This document shows, piece by piece, positions 28,241 through 37,422 of a stretch of 64,000 nt of DNA (its first letter is position 1; the number at the start of each line of letters is the position of its first letter). Source of the DNA: Paenibacillus dendritiformis (GTDB taxonomy: Bacteria > Bacillota > Bacilli > Paenibacillales > Paenibacillaceae); assembly GCF_945605565.1 (NCBI RefSeq), contig NZ_OX216966.1, positions 2,720,001 through 2,784,000 on the forward strand, in the 5' to 3' direction. Made by a program: the position numbers and the translations under genes. The notes beneath the pieces are model-generated. The model saw only the letters and a program-made list of their open reading frames with translations, did no database searches and was not told the DNA's origin.

Positions 28241-29218
28241 GTGCGCTGGCATGAATTAACGATACATACAAGAGAAGAAGCGGTTGAGATGATCTCGAAC
28301 TTCCTGCATGAGGCGGGCGCGGGAGGCGTCTCGATCGAGGAATCCGGGACGCTGAACAAGGAGCGGGATACGACCTATGGCGAGCTGTATATCGCCCCGC
28401 TGAACGATATTCCCGAAGGCGAAGCGAAGATTCAAGGCTACTTCGCGGAAGGGACGGATCTGGCGGCGATCGAGGACGAGGTGGCCGGCCGCATTCAGGA
28501 GCTGCGGACGTACGGAATCGATCCGGGCGAGGCTTCCCTGTCCTGGCGCTCCGTTCATGAAGATGATTGGGCGGATGCCTGGAAGCAATATTTCAAGCCG
28601 GCGCGCATTACGAGCAAGCTGACGATCAAGCCGTCATGGGAGCCTTATACGCCGACGGCGGAGGAGCAGGTGATCGAGCTCGATCCCGGCATGGCCTTCG
28701 GCACCGGAACCCATCCGACGACGTCGCTCTGTCTCCAGGCGCTGGAGAGCGTCATTCAGGGCGGGGAAGACATCATCGATGTCGGAACCGGCTCCGGCAT
28801 CCTGGCGATCGGGGCGTGCAAGCTCGGCGCCCGGCATGTGCTCGCCATCGACCTGGATCCGGTGGCGGTGAAGAGCGCCCGGGAGAATGTGGCGATGAAC
28901 GGGCTCCATGACGACATTACGGTGCGGGAAGGGGATCTCCTCTACATGCTGAAGGCGAGCGGGACGGACGAAGCGCCGGCGCTTGGCGTAACGCTTCCTG
29001 TCCAGATCGTGGTCGCCAACATTTTGGCCGAGGTGATCCTGCTGTTCGTGGAGGATGTGTTCGCGGCATTGCAGCCGGGCGGAATATACATTGCCTCTGG
29101 CATTTACAAGAACAAGGAAGAAGCGGTAGAGCGGGAGCTGATTCGCCACGGCTTCCTCATCGATGCGAAGCATCGCGAGGAGGACTGGGTTGCTTTCGTC
29201 GCCACAAAACCAATGTAA
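28241..29218 (+). CDS. prmA: Ribosomal protein L11 methyltransferase PrmA
   Basis: SAM-dependent enzyme that methylates lysines of ribosomal protein L11. The 325-residue product shows the PrmA signatures: WADAWKQYFKP, the LDPGMAFGTGTHPTT loop, SAM motif I VGTGSGILAIGA and ANILAEVI. The GTG start follows AGGGGGAG. As in Bacillus, it lies just downstream of the dnaK operon in the backbone and upstream of rsmE, but here 9 kb of other genes separate it from dnaJ. Confidence 0.96.
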   Translation: MRWHELTIHTREEAVEMISNFLHEAGAGGVSIEESGTLNKERDTTYGELYIAPLNDIPEGEAKIQGYFAEGTDLAAIEDEVAGRIQELRTYGIDPGEASLSWRSVHEDDWADAWKQYFKPARITSKLTIKPSWEPYTPTAEEQVIELDPGMAFGTGTHPTTSLCLQALESVIQGGEDIIDVGTGSGILAIGACKLGARHVLAIDLDPVAVKSARENVAMNGLHDDITVREGDLLYMLKASGTDEAPALGVTLPVQIVVANILAEVILLFVEDVFAALQPGGIYIASGIYKNKEEAVERELIRHGFLIDAKHREEDWVAFVATKPM

Positions 29219-29275
29219 AAAAGAATAGGAAAACCAGACTTTTTGAACATGTATGAGAAGAAAGCGAGGGAAGAT

Positions 29276-29959
29276 ATGGATTTTTTCAATAACTTTTTCG
29301 CCGTCAAGCTGGAGATGCTGCCGTTTCTCGTGTCGGTGCTGCTAATCGCCTTTACGGTCCATGAATTCGCGCATGCCTATTTTGCCTGGAAATTCGGGGA
29401 TCCGACAGCGAAGCTGCTTGGCCGAGTCAGCCTGAATCCGGCGAAGCATGTCGACTTCCTCGGCATGCTGTTCTTCGTCATCGCCGGCTTTGGCTGGGCG
29501 AGGCCGGTGCCGGTGAACCGGGATAACTTCAAGCATCCGCGGCTGATGGGAATCGTCGTGTCCGCCGCCGGACCAATCAGCAATCTGCTGCTGGCTTTTA
29601 TCGGGACCATCGTGATTCATCTTGGCCTCAAGTTCGGCTTCGTGCAGTTGGGATCTCCGGATCGCGTCCATTTGGCCATCTATTACTTTTTGAATTATTT
29701 CATCACTTATAACGTGCTGCTGTTCCTGTTCAACCTTATCCCGCTGCCGCCGCTGGACGGGTACCGCATTGTCGAGGATCTGGCGCCGCGCAGCCTGCGC
29801 CTGCGATTGCAGCAGTTCGAGCAATGGTCGATTCTCATTTTCTTCATGCTTGTATTGATTCCGCCGCTGCGGAACATGACGCTTACGCCGCTCTTCAATT
29901 TGATCGAGCCGATCGTCTTTAACTTTTCGCGGACCGCCGCTTATCTGGTCGGCATGTAG
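29276..29959 (+). CDS. Site-2 protease family (M50) membrane metalloprotease
   Basis: 227-residue integral membrane protein with about five to six helices. The zinc motif HExxH appears as FTVHEFAHAYF near residues 24-34, and the second metal site as the PLPPLDGYRI (LDG) motif near residue 160. This is the short M50 type without a PDZ domain, different from RasP and SpoIVFB. The substrate is unknown. The ATG at 29276 follows GAGGGAAG; an in-frame ATG 11 codons upstream has no ribosome-binding site. Confidence 0.87.
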   Translation: MDFFNNFFAVKLEMLPFLVSVLLIAFTVHEFAHAYFAWKFGDPTAKLLGRVSLNPAKHVDFLGMLFFVIAGFGWARPVPVNRDNFKHPRLMGIVVSAAGPISNLLLAFIGTIVIHLGLKFGFVQLGSPDRVHLAIYYFLNYFITYNVLLFLFNLIPLPPLDGYRIVEDLAPRSLRLRLQQFEQWSILIFFMLVLIPPLRNMTLTPLFNLIEPIVFNFSRTAAYLVGM

Positions 29960-30063
29960 AATACCGTCCGGCGGGCGGAGGGATGGCGTGGACTTTCTGG
30001 AAATATCGCTGCAAATCTAGCGCATTGCGCTCAAAACGTGTATGATGAGGAATGTTGATTACG

Positions 30064-30828
30064 ATGCAAAAATACTTTGTCAGCCCCGAAGCGTTCGGGG
30101 ATCAGCACATACGGATTACCGGCGCGGATGCCCATCATATTGTCAATGTGATGCGGGCCAAGCAGGGCTTCACTTTTCTGGTGAGCGACGGCGCCGGCCG
30201 CGAGGCCGTGGCCGTGTTCGAGAGCGGCGACGGCGAGACGGCGATCGCCCGGCTGGAGGAGCTGGTCGCTGCCGATCGCGAAGCCGCAGTCGAGGTGACC
30301 ATCGCCCAGAGCCTGCCGAAGGGCGACAAGATGGAACTGATTATACAGAAATGCACGGAGCTGGGGGCGGCGGGATTCCTTCCGTTCCTGTCGGAACGCA
30401 CAGTGGTGCAGTATGACGCGAAGAAGGAAGCGAAGCGGCTGGAGCGCTGGGCCAAGATTGCGAAGGAAGCGGCCGAGCAGTCGCACCGCAACCGCGTCCC
30501 TGATATTGCGGCGCCTGTCGCCTGGGCGAAGCTGACCGGCCAGTTCGCGGCCTATGATCTCGTGCTGATCTGCTATGAGGACGAGCAGGGTACGCGGCTC
30601 CGCGACGTGCTGGAGCCTTTCTGCGAAGCGCAGCGCAGCCGGGAGGCAGCCCGCATTCTGGTCGTGATCGGACCGGAAGGCGGGTTTTCGCTGCGTGAGG
30701 TGGAAGCGGCCACGGCGGCCGGGGCGGCCTGTGTCAGTCTCGGGCGCCGCATTTTGCGGACAGAGACGGCGGGTATGGCGGCCTGCGCCTGTATCATGTA
30801 TCAATTCGGAGAAATGGGAGGAAGTTGA
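30064..30828 (+). CDS. rsmE: 16S rRNA m3U1498 methyltransferase RsmE
   Basis: SPOUT-class methyltransferase that makes 3-methyluridine at 16S position 1498. An N-terminal PUA-like domain is followed by the knotted domain with LVVIGPEGGFSLREVEA and VSLGRRILRTETA. The start is uncertain: the ATG at 30064 gives the usual MQKYFV N-terminus but is 12 bases from GAGGA, while an in-frame ATG at 30052 is almost touching it. Its stop is 4 bp from the mtaB start. Confidence 0.94.
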   Translation: MQKYFVSPEAFGDQHIRITGADAHHIVNVMRAKQGFTFLVSDGAGREAVAVFESGDGETAIARLEELVAADREAAVEVTIAQSLPKGDKMELIIQKCTELGAAGFLPFLSERTVVQYDAKKEAKRLERWAKIAKEAAEQSHRNRVPDIAAPVAWAKLTGQFAAYDLVLICYEDEQGTRLRDVLEPFCEAQRSREAARILVVIGPEGGFSLREVEAATAAGAACVSLGRRILRTETAGMAACACIMYQFGEMGGS

Positions 30829-30831
30829 ACA

Positions 30832-32181
30832 ATGCCATCGGTAGCGTTTTATACGTTGGGCTGCAAGGTGAACTTCTACGATACGGAAGCCATTTGGCAG
30901 CTGTTCAAGCAAGAAGGTTATGAGCAAGTCGACTTTGAAGCGACGGCTGACGTCTATTTGATCAATACATGCACCGTTACAAATACCGGCGACAAGAAGA
31001 GCCGCCAGATTATCCGGCGGGCTGTCCGCCGCAATCCGGACGCCATCATTGCGGTGACCGGCTGCTACGCGCAGACCTCCCCGGCCGAGATTCTCGATAT
31101 TCCGGGCGTCGATCTCGTCATCGGCACGCAGGATCGGGACAAGCTGATGGATTATATCGCCCAGCTTCAAGCCGAGCGCCAGCCGATCAACGCCGTGCGC
31201 AATATTATGAAGACGCGCGCGTTCGAGGAGCTGGACGTACCGGATTTCGCGGAGCGGACACGCGCATTTTTGAAGATTCAGGAAGGCTGCAACAATTTCT
31301 GCACCTTCTGCATCATTCCGTGGTCCCGTGGGCTGTCCCGCAGCCGCGACCCGCAAAGCGTCCTGAACCAGGCCCGTCAGCTTGTGGCGGCAGGCTATAA
31401 GGAGATTGTGTTGACCGGAATCCATACCGGAGGCTACGGCGACGATCTCGAGAACTATGATCTGACCGATCTGCTCTGGGATCTGGACCGCATCGACGGA
31501 TTGGAACGGGTGCGCATCAGCTCGATCGAAGCGAGCCAGATCGATGATCGGATGATCGACGTGCTGAACCGTTCGTCGAAGATGTGCCGCCATCTCCATA
31601 TTCCGCTGCAGGCCGGCAACAATGAAGTGCTGAAGCGCATGCGGCGCAAATATACGGTAGAGGAGTTCGGCGACAAGATCGCCCGCATCCGCGAGGCGAT
31701 GCCGAATGTGGCGATTACGACGGATGTAATCGTCGGCTTCCCGGGCGAGACGGATGAACAATTCCGGGAAGGCTACGAATTCATGAAGCGGGTCGGATTC
31801 TCCGAGATGCACGTCTTCCCGTACTCCAAGCGTACCGGAACGCCAGCGGCGCGCATGGAGGATCAGGTGGACGAGGAAGTGAAGCATGCACGCGTTCACG
31901 ATCTGATCGATCTGTCGGAGCAGATGCAGCTCGCCTACGCCGAGACGTTCGTCGGGCAAGTGCTTGACGTCATTCCGGAACGCGATTATAAAGGGGCTCC
32001 GGGAAGCGGCCAAGTGATGGGCTATTCCGACAACTACCTGCAGATCGTGTTCGACGGCGACGAGTCGCTGATCGGCCAGCTGTGCCGCGTCAAGGTGACA
32101 AAGGCCGGCGTGAACGAATGCTTCGGCGTGCTGACCCGGGTGCTCGGGGAAGAAACGGGCGCGCAGGCAGCCAATATGTAA
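30832..32181 (+). CDS. mtaB: tRNA t6A37 methylthiotransferase MtaB
   Basis: Radical SAM enzyme that converts t6A37 to ms2t6A in tRNA-Lys (the YqeV type of Bacillus). 449 residues: N-terminal UPF0004 domain (FYTLGCKVNFYDTE, INTCTVT, VTGCYAQ), a radical SAM core with the cluster motif EGCNNFCTFCIIP, and a C-terminal TRAM domain. The LGCKVN sequence favours MtaB over MiaB. Last gene of the prmA-M50-rsmE-mtaB unit; a terminator follows. Confidence 0.96.
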   Translation: MPSVAFYTLGCKVNFYDTEAIWQLFKQEGYEQVDFEATADVYLINTCTVTNTGDKKSRQIIRRAVRRNPDAIIAVTGCYAQTSPAEILDIPGVDLVIGTQDRDKLMDYIAQLQAERQPINAVRNIMKTRAFEELDVPDFAERTRAFLKIQEGCNNFCTFCIIPWSRGLSRSRDPQSVLNQARQLVAAGYKEIVLTGIHTGGYGDDLENYDLTDLLWDLDRIDGLERVRISSIEASQIDDRMIDVLNRSSKMCRHLHIPLQAGNNEVLKRMRRKYTVEEFGDKIARIREAMPNVAITTDVIVGFPGETDEQFREGYEFMKRVGFSEMHVFPYSKRTGTPAARMEDQVDEEVKHARVHDLIDLSEQMQLAYAETFVGQVLDVIPERDYKGAPGSGQVMGYSDNYLQIVFDGDESLIGQLCRVKVTKAGVNECFGVLTRVLGEETGAQAANM

Positions 32182-32192
32182 TGAGGTAGAAC

Positions 32193-32250
32193 AAAGAGGA
32201 TTCCACTGTCGCTTCGTATGCAAGGAGCAGGTGAAATCCTCTTTCCTTTC
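32193..32250 (+). terminator. Intrinsic terminator after mtaB
   Basis: AAAGAGGATTCCAC pairs with GTGAAATCCTCTTT (14 bp, one G:T), followed by CCTTTC. The T-tract is interrupted. Confidence 0.75.
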
Positions 32251-32342
32251 GGTTACGATATACATATTCATCAGTTTCAATTAGGCGGGCTGAAAGAGGC
32301 AGGAGCACGCCGCATACTTTGTACGTTGGAGGATATCGCGAA

Positions 32343-32768
32343 ATGAAAGAAATATCAGCGGGAGGCGTCGTCTATCGACGTCGCGGAGAGCAAATCGAGT
32401 TCCAGTTGATTCAGGATCGTTACGGCAAGACTTCCCTCGCCAAAGGAAAGATGGAGCCCGGGGAGACCATCGAGCAGACCGCTCTGCGGGAAATCCGGGA
32501 GGAGACCGGGATTGAAGGCACCATTGTCGGCAAGCTGGACACCATCCGTTATCAATATACGTCGCCGGAAGCCGGCACGGTGGACAAAGAGGTTCATTAT
32601 TTTCTGGTCGAGGCGACAGCAGGGCAGCTCACGCCCCAGGTGGAGGAGATCTGGAGCGTCGAATGGTACGAGCCGCAAGCGGCATGGGCGAAGCAGACCG
32701 AATCCGGGTATGATAACAATGACGGCATTCTGAGCAAGGCCTTTGCGCAATTGGGGATTGCCTTGTAA
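32343..32768 (+). CDS. Nudix hydrolase
   Basis: 141-residue single-domain Nudix protein. The box GKMEPGETIEQTALREIREETGI (about 37-59) matches GX5EX7REUXEEXGU exactly. The start ISAGGVVYRR and the later EVHYFLVEA resemble diadenosine polyphosphate or NTP pyrophosphohydrolases, but the substrate cannot be read from the sequence. TTGGAGGAT precedes the ATG at 32343. Confidence 0.9.
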   Translation: MKEISAGGVVYRRRGEQIEFQLIQDRYGKTSLAKGKMEPGETIEQTALREIREETGIEGTIVGKLDTIRYQYTSPEAGTVDKEVHYFLVEATAGQLTPQVEEIWSVEWYEPQAAWAKQTESGYDNNDGILSKAFAQLGIAL

Positions 32769-32903
32769 GCGGCCGCGTTAGCCTTCCGGACCCGGGCCGG
32801 GAGCGCAATAACCTTGCTGCAGACGCCGCAACAGGTACACACAGGGGATACGTGCAGTAATCGTACGCTTCAACTCTAATCTGACTGCGAAGGGTGATTA
32901 CAG

Positions 32904-33617
32904 ATGAACGAACAAATCCGATTGGCCAGCCTGATTGACCACACCTTGCTCAAGCCGGAAGCGGTGCGGAGCGATATTGAGAAATTGTGCGACGAGGCGC
33001 GGCAGCACGGCTTTTACAGCGTGTGTGTAAATGGGACCTGGGTTCCGCTCTGCCGCGAGCGGCTTGCCGGATCCGAAGTGCGCATCGCGGCCGTATGCGG
33101 GTTCCCGCTCGGAGCCGGCGCATCCTCCGCCAAGGCGTTCGAAGCGGCAAGAGCCGTGGAGGACGGGGCGTCGGAGATCGATATGGTGCTCCAGATCGGC
33201 CGCCTCCTAGACGGCGACGTGAAGGCGGTGGAAGCCGATATCGCCCAGGTGGTCCGCATGGTGGAAGGGAAGGCTATCGTCAAAGTCATCTTAGAGACGG
33301 GGATGCTGACGACCGGGCAAAAGATCGAGGCGTGCAAAGCCTCGGAAGCCGCAGGGGCGCATTTCGTCAAAACGTCGACCGGGTTCGGCCGCGGCGGTGC
33401 TACTATCGAGGATGTCCGGCTTATGCGCGCCAACGTAGCGCCGCATATCGGCGTGAAGGCTTCGGGCGGCGTAAGGGACACGGCGACCGCGCTCGCCATG
33501 ATCGAGGCCGGCGCGACCCGAATCGGAACGAGCTCGGGAATCGCGATCGTTACCGGAGCCGGTCCCACAGCTTCAGATAGCACAGCGGGAGCGCCAGGAC
33601 AGAGCTCGCAATATTGA
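32904..33617 (+). CDS. deoC: Deoxyribose-phosphate aldolase DeoC
   Basis: Cleaves 2-deoxyribose-5-phosphate to glyceraldehyde-3-phosphate and acetaldehyde in deoxynucleoside catabolism. 237-residue TIM barrel with the Schiff-base lysine in FVKTSTGFGRGGAT (Lys156), the assisting lysine in GVKASGGVRD (Lys185), and IDHTLLKPEA at the N-terminus. The last 20 or so residues are Gly/Ser/Ala-rich and are encoded where the gene overlaps the 3' end of the convergent Na/Pi gene by 68 bp. Confidence 0.94.
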   Translation: MNEQIRLASLIDHTLLKPEAVRSDIEKLCDEARQHGFYSVCVNGTWVPLCRERLAGSEVRIAAVCGFPLGAGASSAKAFEAARAVEDGASEIDMVLQIGRLLDGDVKAVEADIAQVVRMVEGKAIVKVILETGMLTTGQKIEACKASEAAGAHFVKTSTGFGRGGATIEDVRLMRANVAPHIGVKASGGVRDTATALAMIEAGATRIGTSSGIAIVTGAGPTASDSTAGAPGQSSQY

Positions 33618-34515
33618 ATACCGTCTGGGCGCGGGCGATCTGGGCGGCCGGATCGTCGGTGAACCAGGCGGACAGCGCATGGAGCTGACCGATTAGCGGA
33701 TAGAACAGGATCGCCCCGCCCACATTGAGCACGATATGGCTCCAAGCCACGAATTGGCCGTGGCGGCTTCCGCCGAGCGATGCGATGAGCGCGGTGAAGC
33801 AGGTGCCGACATTGGAGCCGATGACGATGGCGATGCCGATCTCGACCGGCAGGGCGCCGGTAGCGGACAAGCCCATCGCCATGACGATGATGGCCGCGCT
33901 GCTGTGAACGACGGCCGTAATGATCATGCCGGCCGCAAGCGCCCAGAGCAGACTGTCGTTGGACCGCTCGAGGAACCAGGTGAACATGCCGCGGTGCTGC
34001 AGCGGCCCCCCGATCTGCTTCATCCATTCGATGCCGAGCAGAATGAGGGCGAAGCCGGCGGCGGCCAGCGAGCCGAACTGCAGCGGATGCAGCAGGGAGG
34101 CGAGCCGCTTCGGCAGGGGCAGGCGGTATTCGCCGCCCAGAATCGCCGCGCTCCAGCAGGCGAGCGAGCCGATAAGCAGCGGCAGCGCGTAGCGGCTGAT
34201 GTTGAGTCCGATCAGCTCCGTCGTCAGGCAGGTGCCGACATTCGTACCGAGAATGATGCCGAGCGAGCGCGAGAAGCTCATCAGCCCGGCGTTCACCAGC
34301 CCGATGGTGATGACCGTGATGGCGGTGCTGCTCTGAAGCAGCGCCGTCATGCCGGAGCTGAACAGCATGCCGTGCAGCGGCGTCCGCGTGGAACGGTGCA
34401 GGAAGCGGTTCAAATAAGGCCCTGCCCATGCGTGAAGGGCGAGCTCCATCGTTTTCATGCCAAAAAGAAACACAGCCATTCCGCCTAGCAGCGGATACCA
34501 GATTTCTGCAAACAT
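33550..34515 (-). CDS. Na+/phosphate symporter family protein (NptA/PNaS-like)
   Basis: 321-residue membrane protein with two inverted Na/Pi cotransporter repeats. The first carries TALLQSSTAITVITIG and GTNVGTC, the second AVVHSSAAIIVMAMG and GSNVGTC. The C-terminal PhoU-like domain of longer family members is absent. The probable role is sodium-coupled phosphate or other anion transport. The ATG at 34515 follows GAAGGAG; a longer frame nine codons upstream is not supported. Its 3' end overlaps deoC. Confidence 0.88.
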   Translation of the reverse strand: MFAEIWYPLLGGMAVFLFGMKTMELALHAWAGPYLNRFLHRSTRTPLHGMLFSSGMTALLQSSTAITVITIGLVNAGLMSFSRSLGIILGTNVGTCLTTELIGLNISRYALPLLIGSLACWSAAILGGEYRLPLPKRLASLLHPLQFGSLAAAGFALILLGIEWMKQIGGPLQHRGMFTWFLERSNDSLLWALAAGMIITAVVHSSAAIIVMAMGLSATGALPVEIGIAIVIGSNVGTCFTALIASLGGSRHGQFVAWSHIVLNVGGAILFYPLIGQLHALSAWFTDDPAAQIARAQTVFNIASSVLALPLCYLKLWDRLR

Positions 34516-34576
34516 ATGCCGGACTCCTTCGTCATTCCACACAAAATGCGGGTTCTATCATTCGAGCTGGAACAGC

Positions 34577-34606
34577 TTGAGAGGGAATAAGTGAACAGCC
34601 TATACT
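34577..34606 (+). promoter_or_regulatory. Promoter of the rRNA methyltransferase gene
   Basis: TTGAGA at 34577-34582 and TATACT at 34601-34606 with an 18-bp spacer, 60 bp before the start codon. Confidence 0.6.
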
Positions 34607-34665
34607 GTCACTGTATGCTTGCGGATGGACAACAATGACAAGCCCGGCTGAAGCCGAGAGGGGAC

Positions 34666-36051
34666 ATGCAATTGAAGCAATCGACAACAGCAACAGTAAT
34701 CTTGAGCCGGAATCGCAAAAAACGGACGGAGCACGGGCACCCATGGGTGTTCCATTCCGAAATCGAGCGCGTGGAGGGCAATCCGCAGCCGGGGGCGCTG
34801 GTCGACGTCATGAATGCCCAAGGCCAATATGTGGCAACCGGATACTATAACCCCGCTTCCAAAATCATGGTGCGCGTCATCGGCTATCAGCCTGCCGACG
34901 CGATGGATGCCGGCTTTTTCAAGGAGCGGCTGCGTCAGTGCCTGGAGCATCGCAACCGGTTCCTGCCGGGAGCGACGGCATACCGGCTCGTCTATGGCGA
35001 GGCCGATTTTCTGCCGGGGCTGATCGTCGATCGATTCGGCGATGTGCTCGTCGTGCAACTATTGACGCTCGGAATGGACCTGGCGCGCGATGCGATTGTG
35101 CAAGCCTTGGTAGAGGTTATGAATCCGCGCGGCATTTACGAACGAAGCGATGTGCCGATTCGGGAAAAGGAAGGCCTCGAACAGAGAACGGGCGTGCTGT
35201 ACGGGGAATGCCCGCGCCATGTGCAGATTACAGAGAACGGACTGCAGCTTGAAATCGATATTGTCGAAGGGCAGAAGACAGGCTATTTCTTCGACCAGCG
35301 CGAGAACCGGGCAGCGATAGCGCCGCTGATGACCGGATGGGGCGCCCGCAGCGGGATTACGCTCACGGATATCGAGACGGAGGCAGGGATACGCACCGTG
35401 CCGGTCAACGCGAACGGCAAGGAAGTGACCTTTCCTTGGTGGGACGGAGCCACCGTGCTGGAATGCTTCTCCCACACGGGAAGCTTCACTTTGCATGCTT
35501 GCAAATATGGGGCCAAGAAGGTGACTTGTCTCGATATTTCTGAGCATGCGATCGAGAGCGCAAAGCGCAATGTGGAGCTGAACGGATTTGCGGATCGGGT
35601 GGAATTCGTGGTGGCGGACGCGTTTGCGTATTTGCGGGAGCAAGTGCAGGGGAGAGAGGAGCGCATCCAGCGCGGCGCAAGCCAAAAGACGGATACGTCG
35701 AAGCCGATGACCGCGGGCGGCGGCCGCACCTGGGATGTCGTCATTCTCGACCCGCCTGCGTTCGCCAAGACGAGACAGGCGGCGGACGGGGCGTACCGCG
35801 GCTACAAGGACATCAATCTGCACGGGATGAAGCTCGTTAATGAGGGCGGATATTTAGTGACGGCGAGCTGCTCCTATCATATGAAGCCGGAGCGCTTCCT
35901 GCAGGCGATCCAGGACGCCGCCCATGACGCGGGCAAGGTGCTGCGCCTCATCGATTGGCGCACCGCAGGGAAGGATCATCCGCAGGTGGCCGGGGTCGAA
36001 GAAGGACATTATTTGAAATTCGGCATTTTCGAAGTCCGCTCCAGACGATAG
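34666..36051 (+). CDS. Class I SAM-dependent rRNA methyltransferase, RlmI/RlmK type
   Basis: 461 residues: an N-terminal PUA domain (LSRNRKKRTEHGHPWVFHSEIERV), a linker domain with YGEADFLPGLIVDRFGD, and a Rossmann methyltransferase domain with ECFSHTGSFTLHA, DILDPPAF-type VVILDPPAFAKTR and SCSYHM. It probably makes 5-methylcytosine in 23S rRNA, as E. coli RlmI does; the exact site is unknown. Two insertions relative to the usual family spacing are visible: about 38 residues between QRENRAAIAPLM and ATVLECF, and about 20 residues before the DPP motif. GAGAGGGGA precedes the ATG. Confidence 0.87.
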   Translation: MQLKQSTTATVILSRNRKKRTEHGHPWVFHSEIERVEGNPQPGALVDVMNAQGQYVATGYYNPASKIMVRVIGYQPADAMDAGFFKERLRQCLEHRNRFLPGATAYRLVYGEADFLPGLIVDRFGDVLVVQLLTLGMDLARDAIVQALVEVMNPRGIYERSDVPIREKEGLEQRTGVLYGECPRHVQITENGLQLEIDIVEGQKTGYFFDQRENRAAIAPLMTGWGARSGITLTDIETEAGIRTVPVNANGKEVTFPWWDGATVLECFSHTGSFTLHACKYGAKKVTCLDISEHAIESAKRNVELNGFADRVEFVVADAFAYLREQVQGREERIQRGASQKTDTSKPMTAGGGRTWDVVILDPPAFAKTRQAADGAYRGYKDINLHGMKLVNEGGYLVTASCSYHMKPERFLQAIQDAAHDAGKVLRLIDWRTAGKDHPQVAGVEEGHYLKFGIFEVRSRR

Positions 36052-36058
36052 CATGATG

Positions 36059-36099
36059 AAGAAGCACCTCATGGCCAATCCCGCCGCGAGGTGCTTCTT
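36059..36099. terminator. Bidirectional hairpin terminator
   Basis: AAGAAGCACCTC pairs with GAGGTGCTTCTT (12 bp) around a 17-nt loop. It lies between the convergent methyltransferase and DUF1835 genes. Confidence 0.75.
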
Positions 36100-36135
36100 G
36101 CGATTCCGGTATATTGTTGATTGACAAGCTGTGAC

Positions 36136-37101
36136 TTATGGAGTCGGATTGGTAACGAAAGCGCCGCCAAGCCAGCGCGCGTATCCCCGTTCGCGGGCCC
36201 AATTGCTCTCGCCGCTTCGCACTCTCCGGCCCGCCTCGGTGAGCAGGAGCCGTCCGGCGGACGATTCGACCGGCCGCAGCGGCTCCGGCAGCGGATCGGA
36301 AGCCGCGGACAGGGACAATAGCGGGACTTCTCCGGAAGTCAACCGGCGCAAATATCCCCAATACTGCATGTCGCCGAGTCCGTACTCCGGCACATGCGGT
36401 CCGATATGCTGATACAGCTCCAGGAAGGAGCTGGCTCCATCGGCGACGGCATCCAGCGTAAGCCGCTCCACGACGCCCAGCCCGTCGTCGCGTGAAGGGA
36501 AGCGGCGGAGATGGAACCGCATCGCTTCTACGATGGCGTCAAATGGAGCCTCCACTGTGCCGGATTCCTCGATCCAGCGCACCAATTTGCGCGGATTCGG
36601 GCTCGTATAGGCAAGCCAGGCATGGTGCATCCATGAGATCGCTTCCACATTCAGCCGGATGCCGTGCTCGCGGTAGAGCGCCAATTGGTCCGCGTCGAGG
36701 GCTCCGAAGCCGTGGTAACGGTCATGCCCGGGCACGGCCGAAATGTCGATCCAGTAGACGGCGGCCTCCGGATGCTCCCGGGACAGGCGCTCAGTCAATC
36801 GCAGCAGCATCGTGATATCGAACAGATCATGCTCGAACCAGAGGGCGATTTCCGGGTGCTGCAGCACCTCCGCTTTCCAGGACCGCTCCTGCTCGTTGCT
36901 CATTTGCAGGTAGAGGGATGCGGGCAGGCCGCACATTTTTTCCAATTGAAGCGCGCGGTACGCCAAATAACGTTCAAAAATGGGATAAACGGGTCCTTCG
37001 GTCAACAGCTCGCGATAGACCCATACTTCTTCGTTCCAGCGCTCCCGGGCGACCGGGCGAAGCCGTTCTGCCACAATATCTCCATTCACGATATGAATCA
37101 C
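36136..37101 (-). CDS. DUF1835-domain protein
   Basis: 321-residue soluble protein. The N-terminal part (MIHIVNGDIVAERL, then VYRELLTEGPV and WFEHDLFDITMLLRLTERL) matches the DUF1835 pattern found in many Bacillales proteins of unknown function; a more variable helical C-terminal domain follows. The GTG start lies eight bases after AAAGGAGG. No operon partner is evident. It is divergent from addB. Confidence 0.8.
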   Translation of the reverse strand: MIHIVNGDIVAERLRPVARERWNEEVWVYRELLTEGPVYPIFERYLAYRALQLEKMCGLPASLYLQMSNEQERSWKAEVLQHPEIALWFEHDLFDITMLLRLTERLSREHPEAAVYWIDISAVPGHDRYHGFGALDADQLALYREHGIRLNVEAISWMHHAWLAYTSPNPRKLVRWIEESGTVEAPFDAIVEAMRFHLRRFPSRDDGLGVVERLTLDAVADGASSFLELYQHIGPHVPEYGLGDMQYWGYLRRLTSGEVPLLSLSAASDPLPEPLRPVESSAGRLLLTEAGRRVRSGESNWARERGYARWLGGAFVTNPTP

Positions 37102-37201
37102 GCGGTGTGCCTCCTTTTCTCTCCGGCGGTAACGTCAGCCAGGGGCTTGAATTCCTTCCTGCACATTCCAAACGTGTGTTCCAGTCTGCTCGCGATAATA
37201 T

Positions 37202-37209
37202 GCTATAAT
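37202..37209 (+). promoter_or_regulatory. Extended -10 promoter upstream of addB
   Basis: TGCTATAAT is a perfect extended -10 (TGnTATAAT); no good -35 box is seen. It implies a roughly 205-nt leader before addB, which contains an AGAGAC/GTCTCT hairpin near 37231-37252 and a GTAAA/TTTAC pair near 37320-37336. Confidence 0.45.
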
Positions 37210-37422
37210 AAAGCAAGGTTTCCGTAAAAGAGACGATTTGCGCAGTCTCTGTCTAATGAGGAAATACCGGGATCCGGCCTTTTTGGACTTATTCTTATTT
37301 TTAATCCTTTCTTGCGATTTGTAAATACACTTTTACACACGGCTTTTTTGGAAAAAGTCAGCATACGGCATGGCAGCGTACATATTCAGTGGTCAGTTGT
37401 ACGGGAAAGCGGGGGATATACA

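Noticed and set aside
37312..37422. AddB starting 37 codons further upstream
   Set aside because: The extra residues have no homology, while the TTG at 37423 gives the P-loop at the expected distance and has a good ribosome-binding site.
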